Shown one piece after another: positions 31,972 through 43,029 of a stretch of 64,000 nt of DNA. The notes under the pieces are model-generated. The model was given only the letters and a program-made list of their open reading frames with translations, ran no database searches and was not told the DNA's origin. The position numbers were made by a program, and so were the translations under genes. The stretch lies in the NCBI RefSeq assembly GCF_035083965.1, contig NC_089725.1, forward strand, positions 30,823,925 through 30,887,924, given 5' to 3'. Origin of the DNA: Branchiostoma lanceolatum (taxonomy: Eukaryota; Chordata; Leptocardii; Amphioxiformes; Branchiostomatidae). Position 1 is the first letter of the stretch. Every line of letters begins with the position of its first letter.

Positions 31972-34764
31972 TTACACGACGGTCTCCATTTCAATGACGT
32001 CGTGTGGAAGCAGTTGCAGCAGCCTCTTTTCTAATCCATCTGGAGTCGGTCTTGTAGCGGGAACGTCGCGCCAACACGACCTCATCAGTCGGTACAGGTC
32101 CTCTGGACATCCCGGCGGCCTCTCCATCCGTATCCCTTGCCTCAGAATTCCGACCATCTGAAGAAAGTCCAGCTGAATCCTGCCATCATAGCACGGATCT
32201 TTCCCCATCGTGGCGATCTCCCACAGCAGCACGCCGAAGGACCAGACGTCACTCTGACAGGTGTACTCGCCGGTCTCAATGGACTCTAGCGCCATCCACT
32301 TCAGCGGAAGGAGTTCGTCCACGCCTGGACGGTTGCATCGGACATACTGAGTAGTGGCGTAGACATCTCTGGCCAGTCCAAAGTCAGCCAACTTGGCCAC
32401 GTCATCGGCAGTGATCAGGACATTGCGCGCGGCCACGTCGCGATGGGCGATTCTCAAGCGTTCCAGTTCTTGAAGAGCTCGTGATATGTGGACTGCGTAT
32501 CCAAGAAGGTTTTCAGGTTGGTTTTCTTGATTGACGTTGCTTATTCCTCGTAAGCAACCGAGTAAATCACCTTTCGGTGCATATTCCAGAAGAATGTACT
32601 TCTCTGCAGACTTGGTGATGAGCCCCACCAGTCGAACAATGTGGGACCTAAGGCGATCCCCATTTTGTTCTTGGTCCACAGCTACCAGTATGGCTGCTTC
32701 TCTGTAGAAGTCTCGGTAGGACTGTGAGTCCTCCACGCGAACTGTCTTGGCGGCCACGTCGAGATCTCCCTCAGGTGTGCGCAGCTGTGCCCTTCTGACG
32801 AGCCCAAACATTCCTTCTCCTATCAGGGCATCGGGAGTAAGATGGCGGATCTTTTTCTCCCAACGTCTGAGCCAGCCCGGCTGCAGGCTCTGCGCTAGGT
32901 CGTGCTCCATTTTATTCAGCTCACGCAAAACTTCGGCTTCTTGGTCTTCGTTCTTCACAATATGACATGCAAATCCTTTCTTATACAGAACTGTAACAGT
33001 TATAATTATTAGGAGTATGATGCCGAAAGAAACAAGGATTTCGATCAGTGGTGTAGCCTGGCTGACGTAAGGTTTGTCACAGTTCCTCCCTCCCCGCGGT
33101 GGCACACACGCACAGCTGCCATCCACGTGGTGACAGGTGGCGTTGTTCTCACAGCTGCAAACCTGTCCGCACCGCCAACCGTACCTGCTTTCGGGACAGG
33201 GTCCATCACAGTCAGATCCGTACCAGCCGGCCGTGCAGTTACACCTGCCGTCGTCAGGGCTACAGCTCGCCCCATTTTGGCAGCCACAGGTCTTTGCACA
33301 GCCTTCACCGTACGTGCCCTCCTGACATTTTGTTTGACACCTGGTTCCCGTCCATCCCGGCGGACACACACAACCAGCCCACCGGTCACAGCTGGCACCA
33401 TGTAGGCAATCACACACTTCATCACAGAGTTTGCCTTTTCTTTTTGGTGGACAGTTGACAATCAACACAATTGTTGCCCTGTATACCTTTCCTTCTCTGT
33501 CTCTGGCCTGACACTTATAGTGACCTTCGTCGTGTAACATTGCGTTAAAAACCTTGATGTCTAATTGATTTACACCTTTCCCCATAAGCTCAGATGCATT
33601 TGGAAACCGGAACGACAAAGTTTCGACAACAATGTGGTACACACGGCAGTGAACCGTCACGTTGGTGGAAATGTAGATAGCCCTTGAATCGCCAGGTGTA
33701 GTAGTTGCGGCGATGTCAGGCTTAGGAATGTCACAGGCAACACCTTTCCAGCCGTGTTGACATTTACATGCTCCATTAAACCCATGGCAGCGGGCGCCGT
33801 TCTTACAGATGCAGCTTTTGTTGCAGAGTAAACCGTATTTTCCATCAGGACAGCCTTGCGGATAGACACCTATGTTTAACGACTGTACGTGTACAACTCT
33901 GGTCCCTTCTGGAGGTGTGCGTGTTCTGACTGGTTTTCCTAACCGAGGAACTTTACATTCCAAACGTACTGTGCTCTTTGTTGTGACTGTCAAAGTTGCC
34001 ACGTAGATAAAGTTGAGATCGCCGGAATATCCTTTCCTGACATAACTTACAATCGAATCACTGATCGTTTGAAAATGGAACAGTTCAATAAAAACTTCAG
34101 CATTGTCCGCACGACAAGTTAATGTGCGGGAATTCCCGAACCACAGTTGCTCTGCAGCTACTAAATCATTCAGGTTACGTACAACCCATATCTGCTGAAC
34201 CTGGCAATGACTGGTTGCGAAAACTGATAGCGTCAGAGAATTCCATTTATCGAGAGGCTTACCTACTGTATATGTAACCGCAAGCACGTCTCCAGTATCC
34301 GTCTCGGCTTCCATGTTGAGGACAGCTCTGAACAGAAATTCTCGGGTGTCCTTAACCGTTGGGTTGATCGGAGTTTCACACGTCTCGTTATACACGGGGG
34401 GATAGCCCGAAACGTCGGTAACTTGTATTGCCATACTCCTGACTTCTCGACGACGCCCGACGCGAATCCTGATGGTGTATTCCGACTGTACTGACCAGTC
34501 CAGAGGGTTGGCGACCACAAGGGTGCACTCCTTAGTCAGAAGGAACCTGCCATACGGATCTCCCTCCGTTTTCACACACGGAAGTTCCGCTTTCTGCTTG
34601 GCCGGCCAGTGTCGCACACCGACAACTTCTGTCCCGACTGTAGCATTTTCAGGCACGAAAACGTTGAAGCTACGTTCCTCCGCTAACCTGGCCCGACTGA
34701 AGACGACGTAGACACTAATCAGAAGTGTTAGTATCAGGTTAACTGCCATGACGCGGCCGTCCAC
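31972..34764 (-). CDS. Intronless receptor tyrosine kinase with cadherin-like, Ig-like and EGF-like ectodomain (930 aa)
   Basis: A single uninterrupted frame of 930 residues. After an N-terminal hydrophobic signal (NLILTLLISVYVVF), residues about 30-120 resemble a cadherin-type repeat (VPENATVGTEV, PLDWSVQSEYTIRIRV, QVTDVSGYPPV). An EGF-like module (about 295-340), an Ig-like domain (about 355-430, DEGHYKCQA) and three laminin/Tie-type EGF modules (about 435-565) follow. A membrane span lies at about 573-597. The kinase has GEGMFG, the VAAKTV lysine, HRDVAARN, DFGLAR, YVR, PLKWMALESI and DVWSFGVLLWEI, so it should be active. The tail is short and ends ETVV. The architecture recalls Tie, with a RET-like cadherin element; amphioxus is known for lineage-specific receptor kinases, which this may be. 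The lack of introns suggests an old retrocopy or intron loss. It is divergent from the LRR gene. Confidence 0.93.
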   Translation of the reverse strand: MDGRVMAVNLILTLLISVYVVFSRARLAEERSFNVFVPENATVGTEVVGVRHWPAKQKAELPCVKTEGDPYGRFLLTKECTLVVANPLDWSVQSEYTIRIRVGRRREVRSMAIQVTDVSGYPPVYNETCETPINPTVKDTREFLFRAVLNMEAETDTGDVLAVTYTVGKPLDKWNSLTLSVFATSHCQVQQIWVVRNLNDLVAAEQLWFGNSRTLTCRADNAEVFIELFHFQTISDSIVSYVRKGYSGDLNFIYVATLTVTTKSTVRLECKVPRLGKPVRTRTPPEGTRVVHVQSLNIGVYPQGCPDGKYGLLCNKSCICKNGARCHGFNGACKCQHGWKGVACDIPKPDIAATTTPGDSRAIYISTNVTVHCRVYHIVVETLSFRFPNASELMGKGVNQLDIKVFNAMLHDEGHYKCQARDREGKVYRATIVLIVNCPPKRKGKLCDEVCDCLHGASCDRWAGCVCPPGWTGTRCQTKCQEGTYGEGCAKTCGCQNGASCSPDDGRCNCTAGWYGSDCDGPCPESRYGWRCGQVCSCENNATCHHVDGSCACVPPRGGRNCDKPYVSQATPLIEILVSFGIILLIIITVTVLYKKGFACHIVKNEDQEAEVLRELNKMEHDLAQSLQPGWLRRWEKKIRHLTPDALIGEGMFGLVRRAQLRTPEGDLDVAAKTVRVEDSQSYRDFYREAAILVAVDQEQNGDRLRSHIVRLVGLITKSAEKYILLEYAPKGDLLGCLRGISNVNQENQPENLLGYAVHISRALQELERLRIAHRDVAARNVLITADDVAKLADFGLARDVYATTQYVRCNRPGVDELLPLKWMALESIETGEYTCQSDVWSFGVLLWEIATMGKDPCYDGRIQLDFLQMVGILRQGIRMERPPGCPEDLYRLMRSCWRDVPATRPTPDGLEKRLLQLLPHDVIEMETVV

Positions 34765-36179
34765 TCACAGGGAGGTTACCGACAGTGGCAAATCGTGAAT
34801 CCACACAGGGACTGTTGGGTGCAATTGCACTCTGCCTTCAGTTTTGACACAACACCGTTATCGTCCGAGGAACCTGCTTTTGAATAATGTTTGCCAAACC
34901 TTAATGGTAGGAATTCCCCTGGCACATTAGACCTGTGCACACTGTACATTGTTTGATAACATGTCAAGTCCGTGAATAGACATACCCTCCACTTCTCAAT
35001 GTTGACCATCGTGGCAAACATTTAACTTGAGAAGTTCCGCTTTCTGCATGGCCAGCCATTGTCGCACATCGACAACCTCTGTCCCGACTTCAGCACACTG
35101 TACATTGTTTGGTAACAGGCCGAGTCCGTGCATACATATGGCCTCCGCCAGACAATATTGACCGTGGTGAAACCTTTACTCCCATCAGCCTTACAGCATA
35201 CGAGAATGGCAGTCCCTAGCACGGGAATCACATCTGTAAGCTGACTCACTTCTGCTTTCTTTACCAGTGATCCGCTTTTTTCTGCGTTGCGCATCAGTTT
35301 AGCTCCTCCTACTTGCCTCCCTACTCGGCAATGTATTCTACAGAAGAACTCTCACACTCACTGATAAGCAGTATTACTAACTTCGTTAAAGGCAATGAAA
35401 GCAATATTAGGGCCCATAAAATGGAAATAAAACAATGCTGAAATCTTTATGGTAGTGACATTTACTAACACTATTTAGCTCATTTGCCTGATAACTTCAT
35501 ACTTTGAGCATTGCAAAACTGCGCAAAAACGAACCGTACGATGGTCCCCTTAGTTTCGCGAGCCTACAAAAAAAAACCACGACGACTTTCAGTGAGTTCT
35601 CACATCACACCGATGTCATATATTTGCATGATGGACGTCGCTGTACATTGTGATAGTGTTGTTTGAACTGATCATGTATAGAAATGACTAGATAAACTGA
35701 CTTTCAAAATCTTTTTTCGGGCCGTAACATTTGAAATTGCCGCTCTCTAAGCGGTACTGCGTAGCAGCATTGAAAATCCAACCATATTTTCCTGACTTGA
35801 AACCCTCTAGCTTATCCAGACTAATAATCTGGTAAAGCAGCCATACGTGAATACCTGACGTTTAAGAATGTCTCTGTTGTTGTTTCGACGCACGTACGAC
35901 GCACCTCCGTCAGAAATGACCAAGGAAATTATGCATTATTTTTGAAATAACGAGACTTAATCGTTGCAAGATCCGGTGCGGTTAGAGCGCGGTTGCGCCA
36001 CTGCAGATAGCCCGGCTTTTTCCGAGCTGCCCAGCTTCTGCCAGGTTGAAGTCGTGGAGAGCTGATAGACTAACGGTAACACTTTTGTAGAACCATTATT
36101 TGTAACTGTTTACTTTGGTAAGGGGAATGTGGTGATATAGCTTAACATTACTATCAATCGTATGGTGTGTTAACGCTCT
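34765..36179. promoter_or_regulatory. Intergenic region between divergent kinase and LRR genes
   Basis: About 1.4 kb separates two start codons on opposite strands, so it must hold both promoters or 5' exons. It includes a duplicated fragment of the kinase coding region (35,030-35,095) and a tandem pair beginning ACACTGTACATTGTTTG (34,938 and 35,097). No TATA-box arrangement stood out. Confidence 0.5.
35030..35095 (-). pseudogene. Detached fragment of the kinase N-terminal coding sequence
   Basis: Closely matches 34,583-34,645 within the kinase gene (GTTCCGCTTTCTGC, TGGCC, TGTCGCACA and GACAAC, then CTCTGTCCCGACT). It corresponds to the part encoding TEVVGVRHWPAKQKAEL. It is flanked by a repeated ACACTGTACATTG block, so it is part of a small tandem duplication. 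Confidence 0.7.
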
Positions 36180-39100
36180 ATGATGGCGATAAAGCTGACG
36201 GCAAAAATCGGCTTGTTGCTGCTCTCGCAGCTGATAGTGGCTCATGTTGAGGCCGGTAGCTGGCAGAGCTGCCGTGAGGTGTCCGTGGTGAAGTGTGGTG
36301 TAGGCGACAGCCGTACGGGTGGCCATGAGTACCGGTACGACATTGGATCGTACCGGGACAAGTGGACCGAATACCCGCATGAAGCAAACAGGTACAACGG
36401 CCCCTTTCAGACCGTTAGTTTGGCTCAGGCATTCCAATCCTGCCAGGTCTGCTCAGATGAAACAAAGCCTACCCAGGGGGGTCCCACTCAGAACCCTTCG
36501 CCACAAACGATAACCAGCATCATGATCGTTGACAACAATGTTGGTACGCTTGGCACTGAAAAGGCAGAGATCCTCTCTCAGATCCCTTGTGGTAGAGATT
36601 GCAAGCTGTGGTTTGTGGGTTGTAACCTAACGGCAATAGAGGTGGGGGCATTTGCTAAGTTACCGCAGGTCTCTACCCTGGGCATCTGGCGGAGCAAGGT
36701 CCAGACTCTGAAGAACGGCACGTTTGCTGGGATGGAAGGTCTCAAACGTCTGCTGCTGCTGGAGAACAACCTGACACATCTGGAGGTAAATATTTTTTAT
36801 GTGCTATTGGTTTGGACCAATCATCATGTCGATTACATCAGGAATTCCTTCGTTCTTAATAATTATGCTTAACTATATACACTATAGCAATTGGAGAGAT
36901 ATCCGGAAATACATTGTTGTTTTTTCATATAAAATTTTTATTAAAGCCCAATGGAATACGTTCTGCTACAGGATGGCTGCTTTGATGGGCTGCCCAGCTT
37001 GTCCCACCTCATCCTTGTGGACAACCAGATCCTGACGCTGTCGCCTGGCACGTTCCGCGGAGTGCAGCCGTGGTGGTTTGACGTAAGTGCCAATCGCTTC
37101 TCTAACGTTGCACCGGGGACCTTGCAGGCGATCAAGTCCGTGGAACATGTCCGCGCTGTTGAGAACAAACTGCGAGCGATCGGCGCGGGGATGTTCCACG
37201 GTCTTGAGCGACTGCGGGTTCTGAACCTGGAGGGAAACAGAATCTCCCACATTGATGCTGGCGCGTTCCACTCAAACACGAAATTGCATGCCCTAAATCT
37301 GTCGGGAAACCGGCTGACCTTCCTGTCTGGCGCTTGGTTCCAATCGTCATTTCCAAGCACGCTCATCGTGCGTGGAAATGCCATTGCTGCCATGGCGCTG
37401 GAAGGGAGGGCGCTGACTGAATGGAGGAGGCGTGTCGATCTGGATAATCGTCCACGCTGTACGTGTGCGCACAATTGGCTATACGACCAGGAGGGTAGCA
37501 ACCCGCCTAAGTTCAAGCAGGGTTTTGTCTCAGCAATAGGGGTACACACGGCAGCAAGCTGCCCCGCCTCGTCGCTGATGCCAAATCCCCCCGCGCGGTT
37601 CAGTCCCAGCGCGCTGCCCTGCCCGGTACCACTGATTGAGATCGCGAACGTGGAACGCAGGGCCTCATACGAGTGCGAAGCCGTTGGCAGCGTGTATTGG
37701 GAGCAGTTGCCCCTATTGTCGTGTGCCTTTCCGAACGGCTCACACTACGCGCTCAACATAACGTACGACACAAACACGACCACGCACGCCAGTCTGCCAT
37801 CAGGCAACCTAACCATGAAAGTGGTGACCGACCTAAAGGCCGAGGGCTGGGTGAAATGTATGGGGCCTGTAGATAACATGTTGGGTGAATCAGGAAATGA
37901 CAGCCTGTGTTCTAACTACATGGGGAAGTCCAGCTTCACCCTTTGGCTTGAGACCGCCGAGCCCTTGTCCTTTGGTAACACCACTTGCACTGCCTCTTCG
38001 GAGACAGGCTCCTACACTGCCGTCTTCATGGCGAGCGAGCGCGCACACTCAGGCATAACAACACCCCATGCACCAGCGCACTCACTCATGAACACGACAC
38101 CATTCTCACCCAGCATCAGCACCACACCTATGCCCAAAAGCGCGAGCGATGATGGTTATGAAGATCTAAAGTGGTACATCATGTGGGCAGCTATTGGCCT
38201 GTTGCCTCCAGTTGTTGTGGTAGGGGTTTGGGCTTGTGTCAGCTGTATCAAGCGTAGGCTCAGGCGTAATGCTGCAGGCGCAACCCGCAATGACGATCAG
38301 ATCACTGCCATTTCCAGCTGGCCTCTTGGAGATCATGGCCGCTCGGGCGAGTCAGTGATCAGTCCGTACGCTGAGGGTGGTTTCGAGGATCACGACAGCT
38401 TGAATGATTCAGAATCAGTGATCGGCCCTTACGCCGAGGCTGGTTTCGATGACCACCCTGATTTGCGCAGGACCTATTCTTTTGAATCAGAAGCCACCCC
38501 GTACGGACAGGCGAAGCTTTGCGCAGCGTACGCAGGCCGCCCCCGCGCGCAGACACACCCCGTGACGTCCCGCCCCTACAGCACCGAGCGCCCCCGTCAG
38601 AAACCAAACAGGGAAGGGGCCGTCGTGGCTGCCTATGGCCGAAACGGTCAGGCTAACCCCAAAGGTGGCAAAACCTGCTACCAGCACCCAGTCATTCTCC
38701 CCAACCCGGGCGCCACCCAGTCCTCTGCCTACCAGCAGAATGCCAGCGCCGAGCAGGGTTCCCGCAAGGCACCTTGCTACAACTCCCCTGCCCTGGCCAC
38801 TGACCAAGAGCGCACCCTGTCCAACACGTATGGCCAGCATGACCCTAGCGAGGCAGTCTGCAACTCCCCTGCCCTGGCCACTGACCAAGAGCGTACCCTG
38901 CCCAACACGTATGGCCAGCATGACCCTAGCGAGGCAGTCTGTAACTCCGCAGAGGCCACTGACCAAAAGCGTACCCTGTCCAACACATATGGCCGGCATG
39001 ACCCTAGCGAGGCAGTCTGCAACTCCCCTGCCCTGGCCACTGACCAAGAGCGTACCCTGCCCAACACATATGGCCAGCATGACCCTAGCGAGGCAGTCTG

Positions 39101-39380
39101 CAACTCCGCAGAATCCCCTGTGACCAATAGCTACGAGCCAGCTGCCTCGCCCAGTAGTGAGGAGGGCACCCAGTCCGCCATCTATGATGAGAACCATCAT
39201 AGCCCGACCACCACCGGTGGGGGGAACAGTTACGTCTGCCCCTCCCCTGCTCTCGGTGCTGACGGGTCTCCGGCAGCTACCTACTGCCAGAATTACCGTA
39301 GAGAGGCACTTAATGACACCCCAGAGTCCCCCGAGACAAACAGCTATGAACCGGCGACAGCTGAAGGTCAGGGTCAGTGA
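36180..39380 (+). CDS. LRR (and Ig-like) type I transmembrane receptor with tyrosine-rich repeated tail, two exons
   Basis: Exons 36180-36785 and 36972-39380 join at phase 0 (LTHLE/DGCFDGL) to give about 1,004 residues. A signal peptide (IGLLLLSQLIVAHVEAG) is followed by an N-terminal cysteine-containing region. Roughly eight leucine-rich repeats lie between about residues 95 and 345 (KRLLLLENNLTHLE, LRVLNLEGNRISHI, LHALNLSGNRLTFL), then an LRR C-cap (PRCTCAHNWL ... AASCPAS). A glycosylated cysteine-bearing region of Ig-like character reaches about 520, and a Thr/Ser/Pro stalk precedes one membrane span (about 603-630, AAIGLLPPVVVVGVWACV). The cytoplasmic tail of about 370 residues has repeated Tyr motifs (PYAE twice, NTYGQHDPSEAVC four times, NSYEPA twice) and no TIR or kinase domain. 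This suggests an adhesion or immune receptor signalling through phosphotyrosine; the ligand is unknown. The internal Met at 36,951 is intronic. Confidence 0.88.
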
Positions 39381-39526
39381 GTTGAGTAGGAAAGAATCGA
39401 CGGACGAAATTTGTCCTGGCTAAAGAAAGCAAATCTTTATGTTTATGGGCCTTTTAGTTTAGCCACCCCCTCCCCCTGCAAACATTTTAGTACAAAAAAA
39501 TTGGCTTCATATTTCACATTTGTACC

Positions 39527-39532
39527 AATAAA
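39527..39532 (+). terminator. Polyadenylation signal AATAAA for the LRR gene
   Basis: A canonical AATAAA lies about 145 bases after the LRR stop codon, followed by T-rich sequence. It is the first such hexamer downstream. Confidence 0.5.
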
Positions 39533-39539
39533 ATTTTCT

Positions 39540-42500
39540 TGAGACATTTCATCATTTATTTATTCTACAAAAATGACTAAACGTTATTCGCAGACATGCT
39601 AGTGCTAATGGGAACTGGCTGTTATCATTGGAAAACAAATCTTATACGATAACTGAATATCTTTAAAAGTACAGAATGAAAAAAAAGATAGAATAAACAT
39701 CATGGTTGAGAATAAAAAGTTGTATTTATTTTAGAATATATTTTCTTGTTTCAGTTTAGAATGTAATGCAAAAAAAAAAGAATTATGGAAATCTGACAAT
39801 CCAGTGCATTAGACTAAATCAGCTCATTAAAAACGTCTCTCTATTTTTAGATTTCAAGAAAAGGGACCATATAGTGACAAAGCACTGGTCATGATATGCT
39901 AATGATATGTCATAACATATCTACTGAATCACATTTCTATCTGTTATATGGCCACGTCTGCATCGATAATAATAATATTCCCGACATAGTGTGGGGATAA
40001 TACAATGTTTCTCCTCTGTTTTCGTTCTCATTCTATTTCAAATTTCATATCAGACTGATATTCAACCAATCAATATGGGAAAATAGCTGGCATCTTGGAT
40101 GAATGTTTTCTTGTAGAAGAAATATGCAGTCTGATCATGGAGAGAACAGGCAAAGAAATAGCCGAAATTCTGAATTCTAATGAGAAACTGCCATGCTTAG
40201 AAAGTGCCTGGACTAAACCATTTATCGTGCACGACGGGGGCCAAAGCCATGCAAACAGATTGATATTTTCGGCTGTTGTGGCATTACTTACATGTGAAGC
40301 AAAAAGAAAGTGCATTTACATTTGCAAGATCGTGTGTGAAATAATAAATAGTCCATTGATTTCAGCGAATCTCAAAATCAGACAAAAACATAGTATTGCA
40401 GATTGGAAATTGCATGTCAACATACCATACCATATTCCCTTGAAAATTCCGGTCTCCGAAAGAAAACAAAAACAAATTGATGTCGATCGAAATTGCAGAA
40501 ACCCCTGATCCAAAGGGAATATCAATCTCCAAGCAGATGTAAGGATCCGATTCTTTTTAAGCATTTTAGGCGTGCGTCTGTAATACTTGATCTCACATTT
40601 AATACGTCTTTCTTGTAACGAGTCTTTTAAAAGTATCATGCCTATTCCTCGAGCCTCGAGGTGGGAACGGAAAATTTCAAAAGTACAAGAAAGAGATCAC
40701 AAAAAAAGACTCAGAAAATAAGCAAAACCGATACATCTGCTTGGAGTTTAGGAAATATGGTATGGATTAATTCGTCGTAGGCTTTGTATCAACATTTATG
40801 AATATAAATCATTTCATTATTCCTGGTTCTTAACATATAGCATATTAATGCCATCTTAAGAGGGGGTAAAATTATGTGAAATTTGAAAAAAAAAGATAAT
40901 GTCCTCTACCGACTGACGGGTATACCAGTAGCTGCAGTGCATGATTCATGTTGGGATAACATCTATTGAATAATGTAAGAAGGGAGCGTTCTGAAGTTCC
41001 AAATGACCAAAAATATTGCCTATGGAAACCCGCTCCTCTTAGATATATGCTTGAACATCCATGGCAGTGATAGCTTTATGAATTATTCAATTTTTCGTAT
41101 TTCATCAAGAACCGATCTTCGCTATAGTTTCTTTTAACGCTTTGGCATTATCTTATGTATTGCCATCTTGTTCAGTTTAGTTTGTGTATTATTTATTGTT
41201 TATTGAATAAATAAAATAAAAATTAAAAAAAACGATCTTCTGATTAGGCCATCTAAATAGTCAAATATCTAAAGAAAAATCATTTCCATTAAGGTATGGT
41301 CTATGATTAAGGGTCAATGACCCTTTTTGAGAAATGCATTTGAAAGGACAAATTTACATCCGTCCTTTTTGTACAGAAGATATTGCAGATTTAATTTTGA
41401 AACCAAAATTTCCACAGAAAACATTTTATAACATTGCAATCTTGGCACGTCAATTTTTTTTTAAAATCTCCTCTACTCTATTCATCATCATTCCTCCCTT
41501 CTGGGTGTCCTTTTGTTTGGTCAAAATCATCATTCACCACATGAGATTCATTATTCACTACTTCTATGACACTTCTATGGCATTACGGCGTCATAACCGA
41601 TATGGAATGGGGACTTCTGATTGGTCGACGTCATCTAGCTATATGATAATACCCCTTCATTACTAGTACAACGACGATATGTCGTAAAAGAAATGTAAAC
41701 GTTAACAGATTAGACGTATGGACAAATATACAATAACTAACACATCTAAATTTGATACTAGTTGTATCTGTAAAATATGTAACGTCAAGATAAAATATAT
41801 TAAATTTTGTTTTGTGTAATCAAAATACTGTATTTTTAACGACTGTATATATATATATAAATGATAGCACTGTACAACTAAAGATAGAATTGCATTTGAT
41901 AAATATTCATCGTTGAAACAAAAGGGAGCGTTTTGAAATTCCACAGGTCAGCTGCCATGCCTATTATGGAAAATGTAATGTACTAAGAATTTGTCAGCAA
42001 CAATGTCAGCAAAAGGAAATACGTCATCTGTATTGTTAAATAGAGTTTAGTTTTTCAGGATGATCGTTGATATCATTTCATCTTAAAGTACCAATGGTAA
42101 AGCTGTGTATACGTACGTAATGCATGATTGTTAAGCTGAGCTGTAGTCGGAATCTGATATTGCTTATTATGCTTATCGTCTGAGCCATCATTTACAAAGA
42201 AGAAAGATATTAGGCCAAAGAAAATATAGTATTCGCCGCATTTCACCACATGTACTTGGGACATTCCACCTCTTTGACGAGTACAACATGAACAGTGGAC
42301 CACACGATTGCAGGGGCTGCAGCCATTTCCAGCAGGGTAAAATTTGAATCAGGGACAACATCTGGGATTCGAACACGGAATCTTCTTATCTAGCAGCATT
42401 CTGAATGATGGACAACACCCCGCGATATGTGTCATTCATTGTGTACTATGGAAACTGATTCAAGTTGTGGTTCTTTTTTTTCATGAGATGAAGGGGTTTT

Positions 42501-43020
42501 GAAGCAAAAAGCTATATCGTAATTTCTGTAAAAGAAAAACAACTAAAAACAATGATTGTGTGATTTGCACTGTAACAACTGATATGAATTGCGTGGCCCT
42601 TGTTAGCTTTAAGACTTCTACCGAAATTCATTTCAGCTTATGTTCGATTATAGATATTCCCTAGCAAAAATGAAAATGAAATGCACGTGTTGGCATAATA
42701 TGTATGTACATACATGTAAGACAATCAAATACCATATATTCCGTACACATTCAAAGTGTTTAAGTACATTGATTTAAGTATTGACGACAAGTAAATGCAT
42801 GCCCCCGTTTTACAAAGTTCTTGGAAAAAGCTAGTCATCAATTGCATCGAGGCCGTAGCAAGTAAACTTCATGGATGACATACTCTACAGACTTCAAATC
42901 AAAAGGCAATGCGAAAGCGCGAAAAAAACACAAGACGGGTACACAATGCATATAAATGCCAAACAAAAATTGAAGCGACAGATTAGCAAATAAATGTTTT
43001 ATTCCTGCACTGTTTAGAAA
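39540..43020. other. Gene-poor AT-rich intergenic DNA
   Basis: No supported gene. Poly-A-type LINE ends are suggested near 41,190-41,235 (AATAAATAAAATAAAAATTAA). A minus-strand box-B word (GTTCGAATCCC near 42,365-42,375) suggests a SINE remnant. Open frames at 40,095-40,508 and 41,334-41,666 have no family resemblance. Confidence 0.5.
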
Positions 43021-43029
43021 TGCACAACT

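Noticed and set aside
38487-39200. 237-residue minus-strand frame with repeated GQGTLLVSG
   Set aside because: Antisense of the repeated cytoplasmic tail of the LRR receptor, which explains its periodicity.
40095-40508. 137-residue plus-strand frame
   Set aside because: No family resemblance, low-complexity AT-rich context and no splice or promoter support. A chance frame is most likely, though not excluded.
41334-41666. 110-residue plus-strand frame
   Set aside because: AT-rich, Phe/Ile-rich composition expected by chance; no supporting motif.
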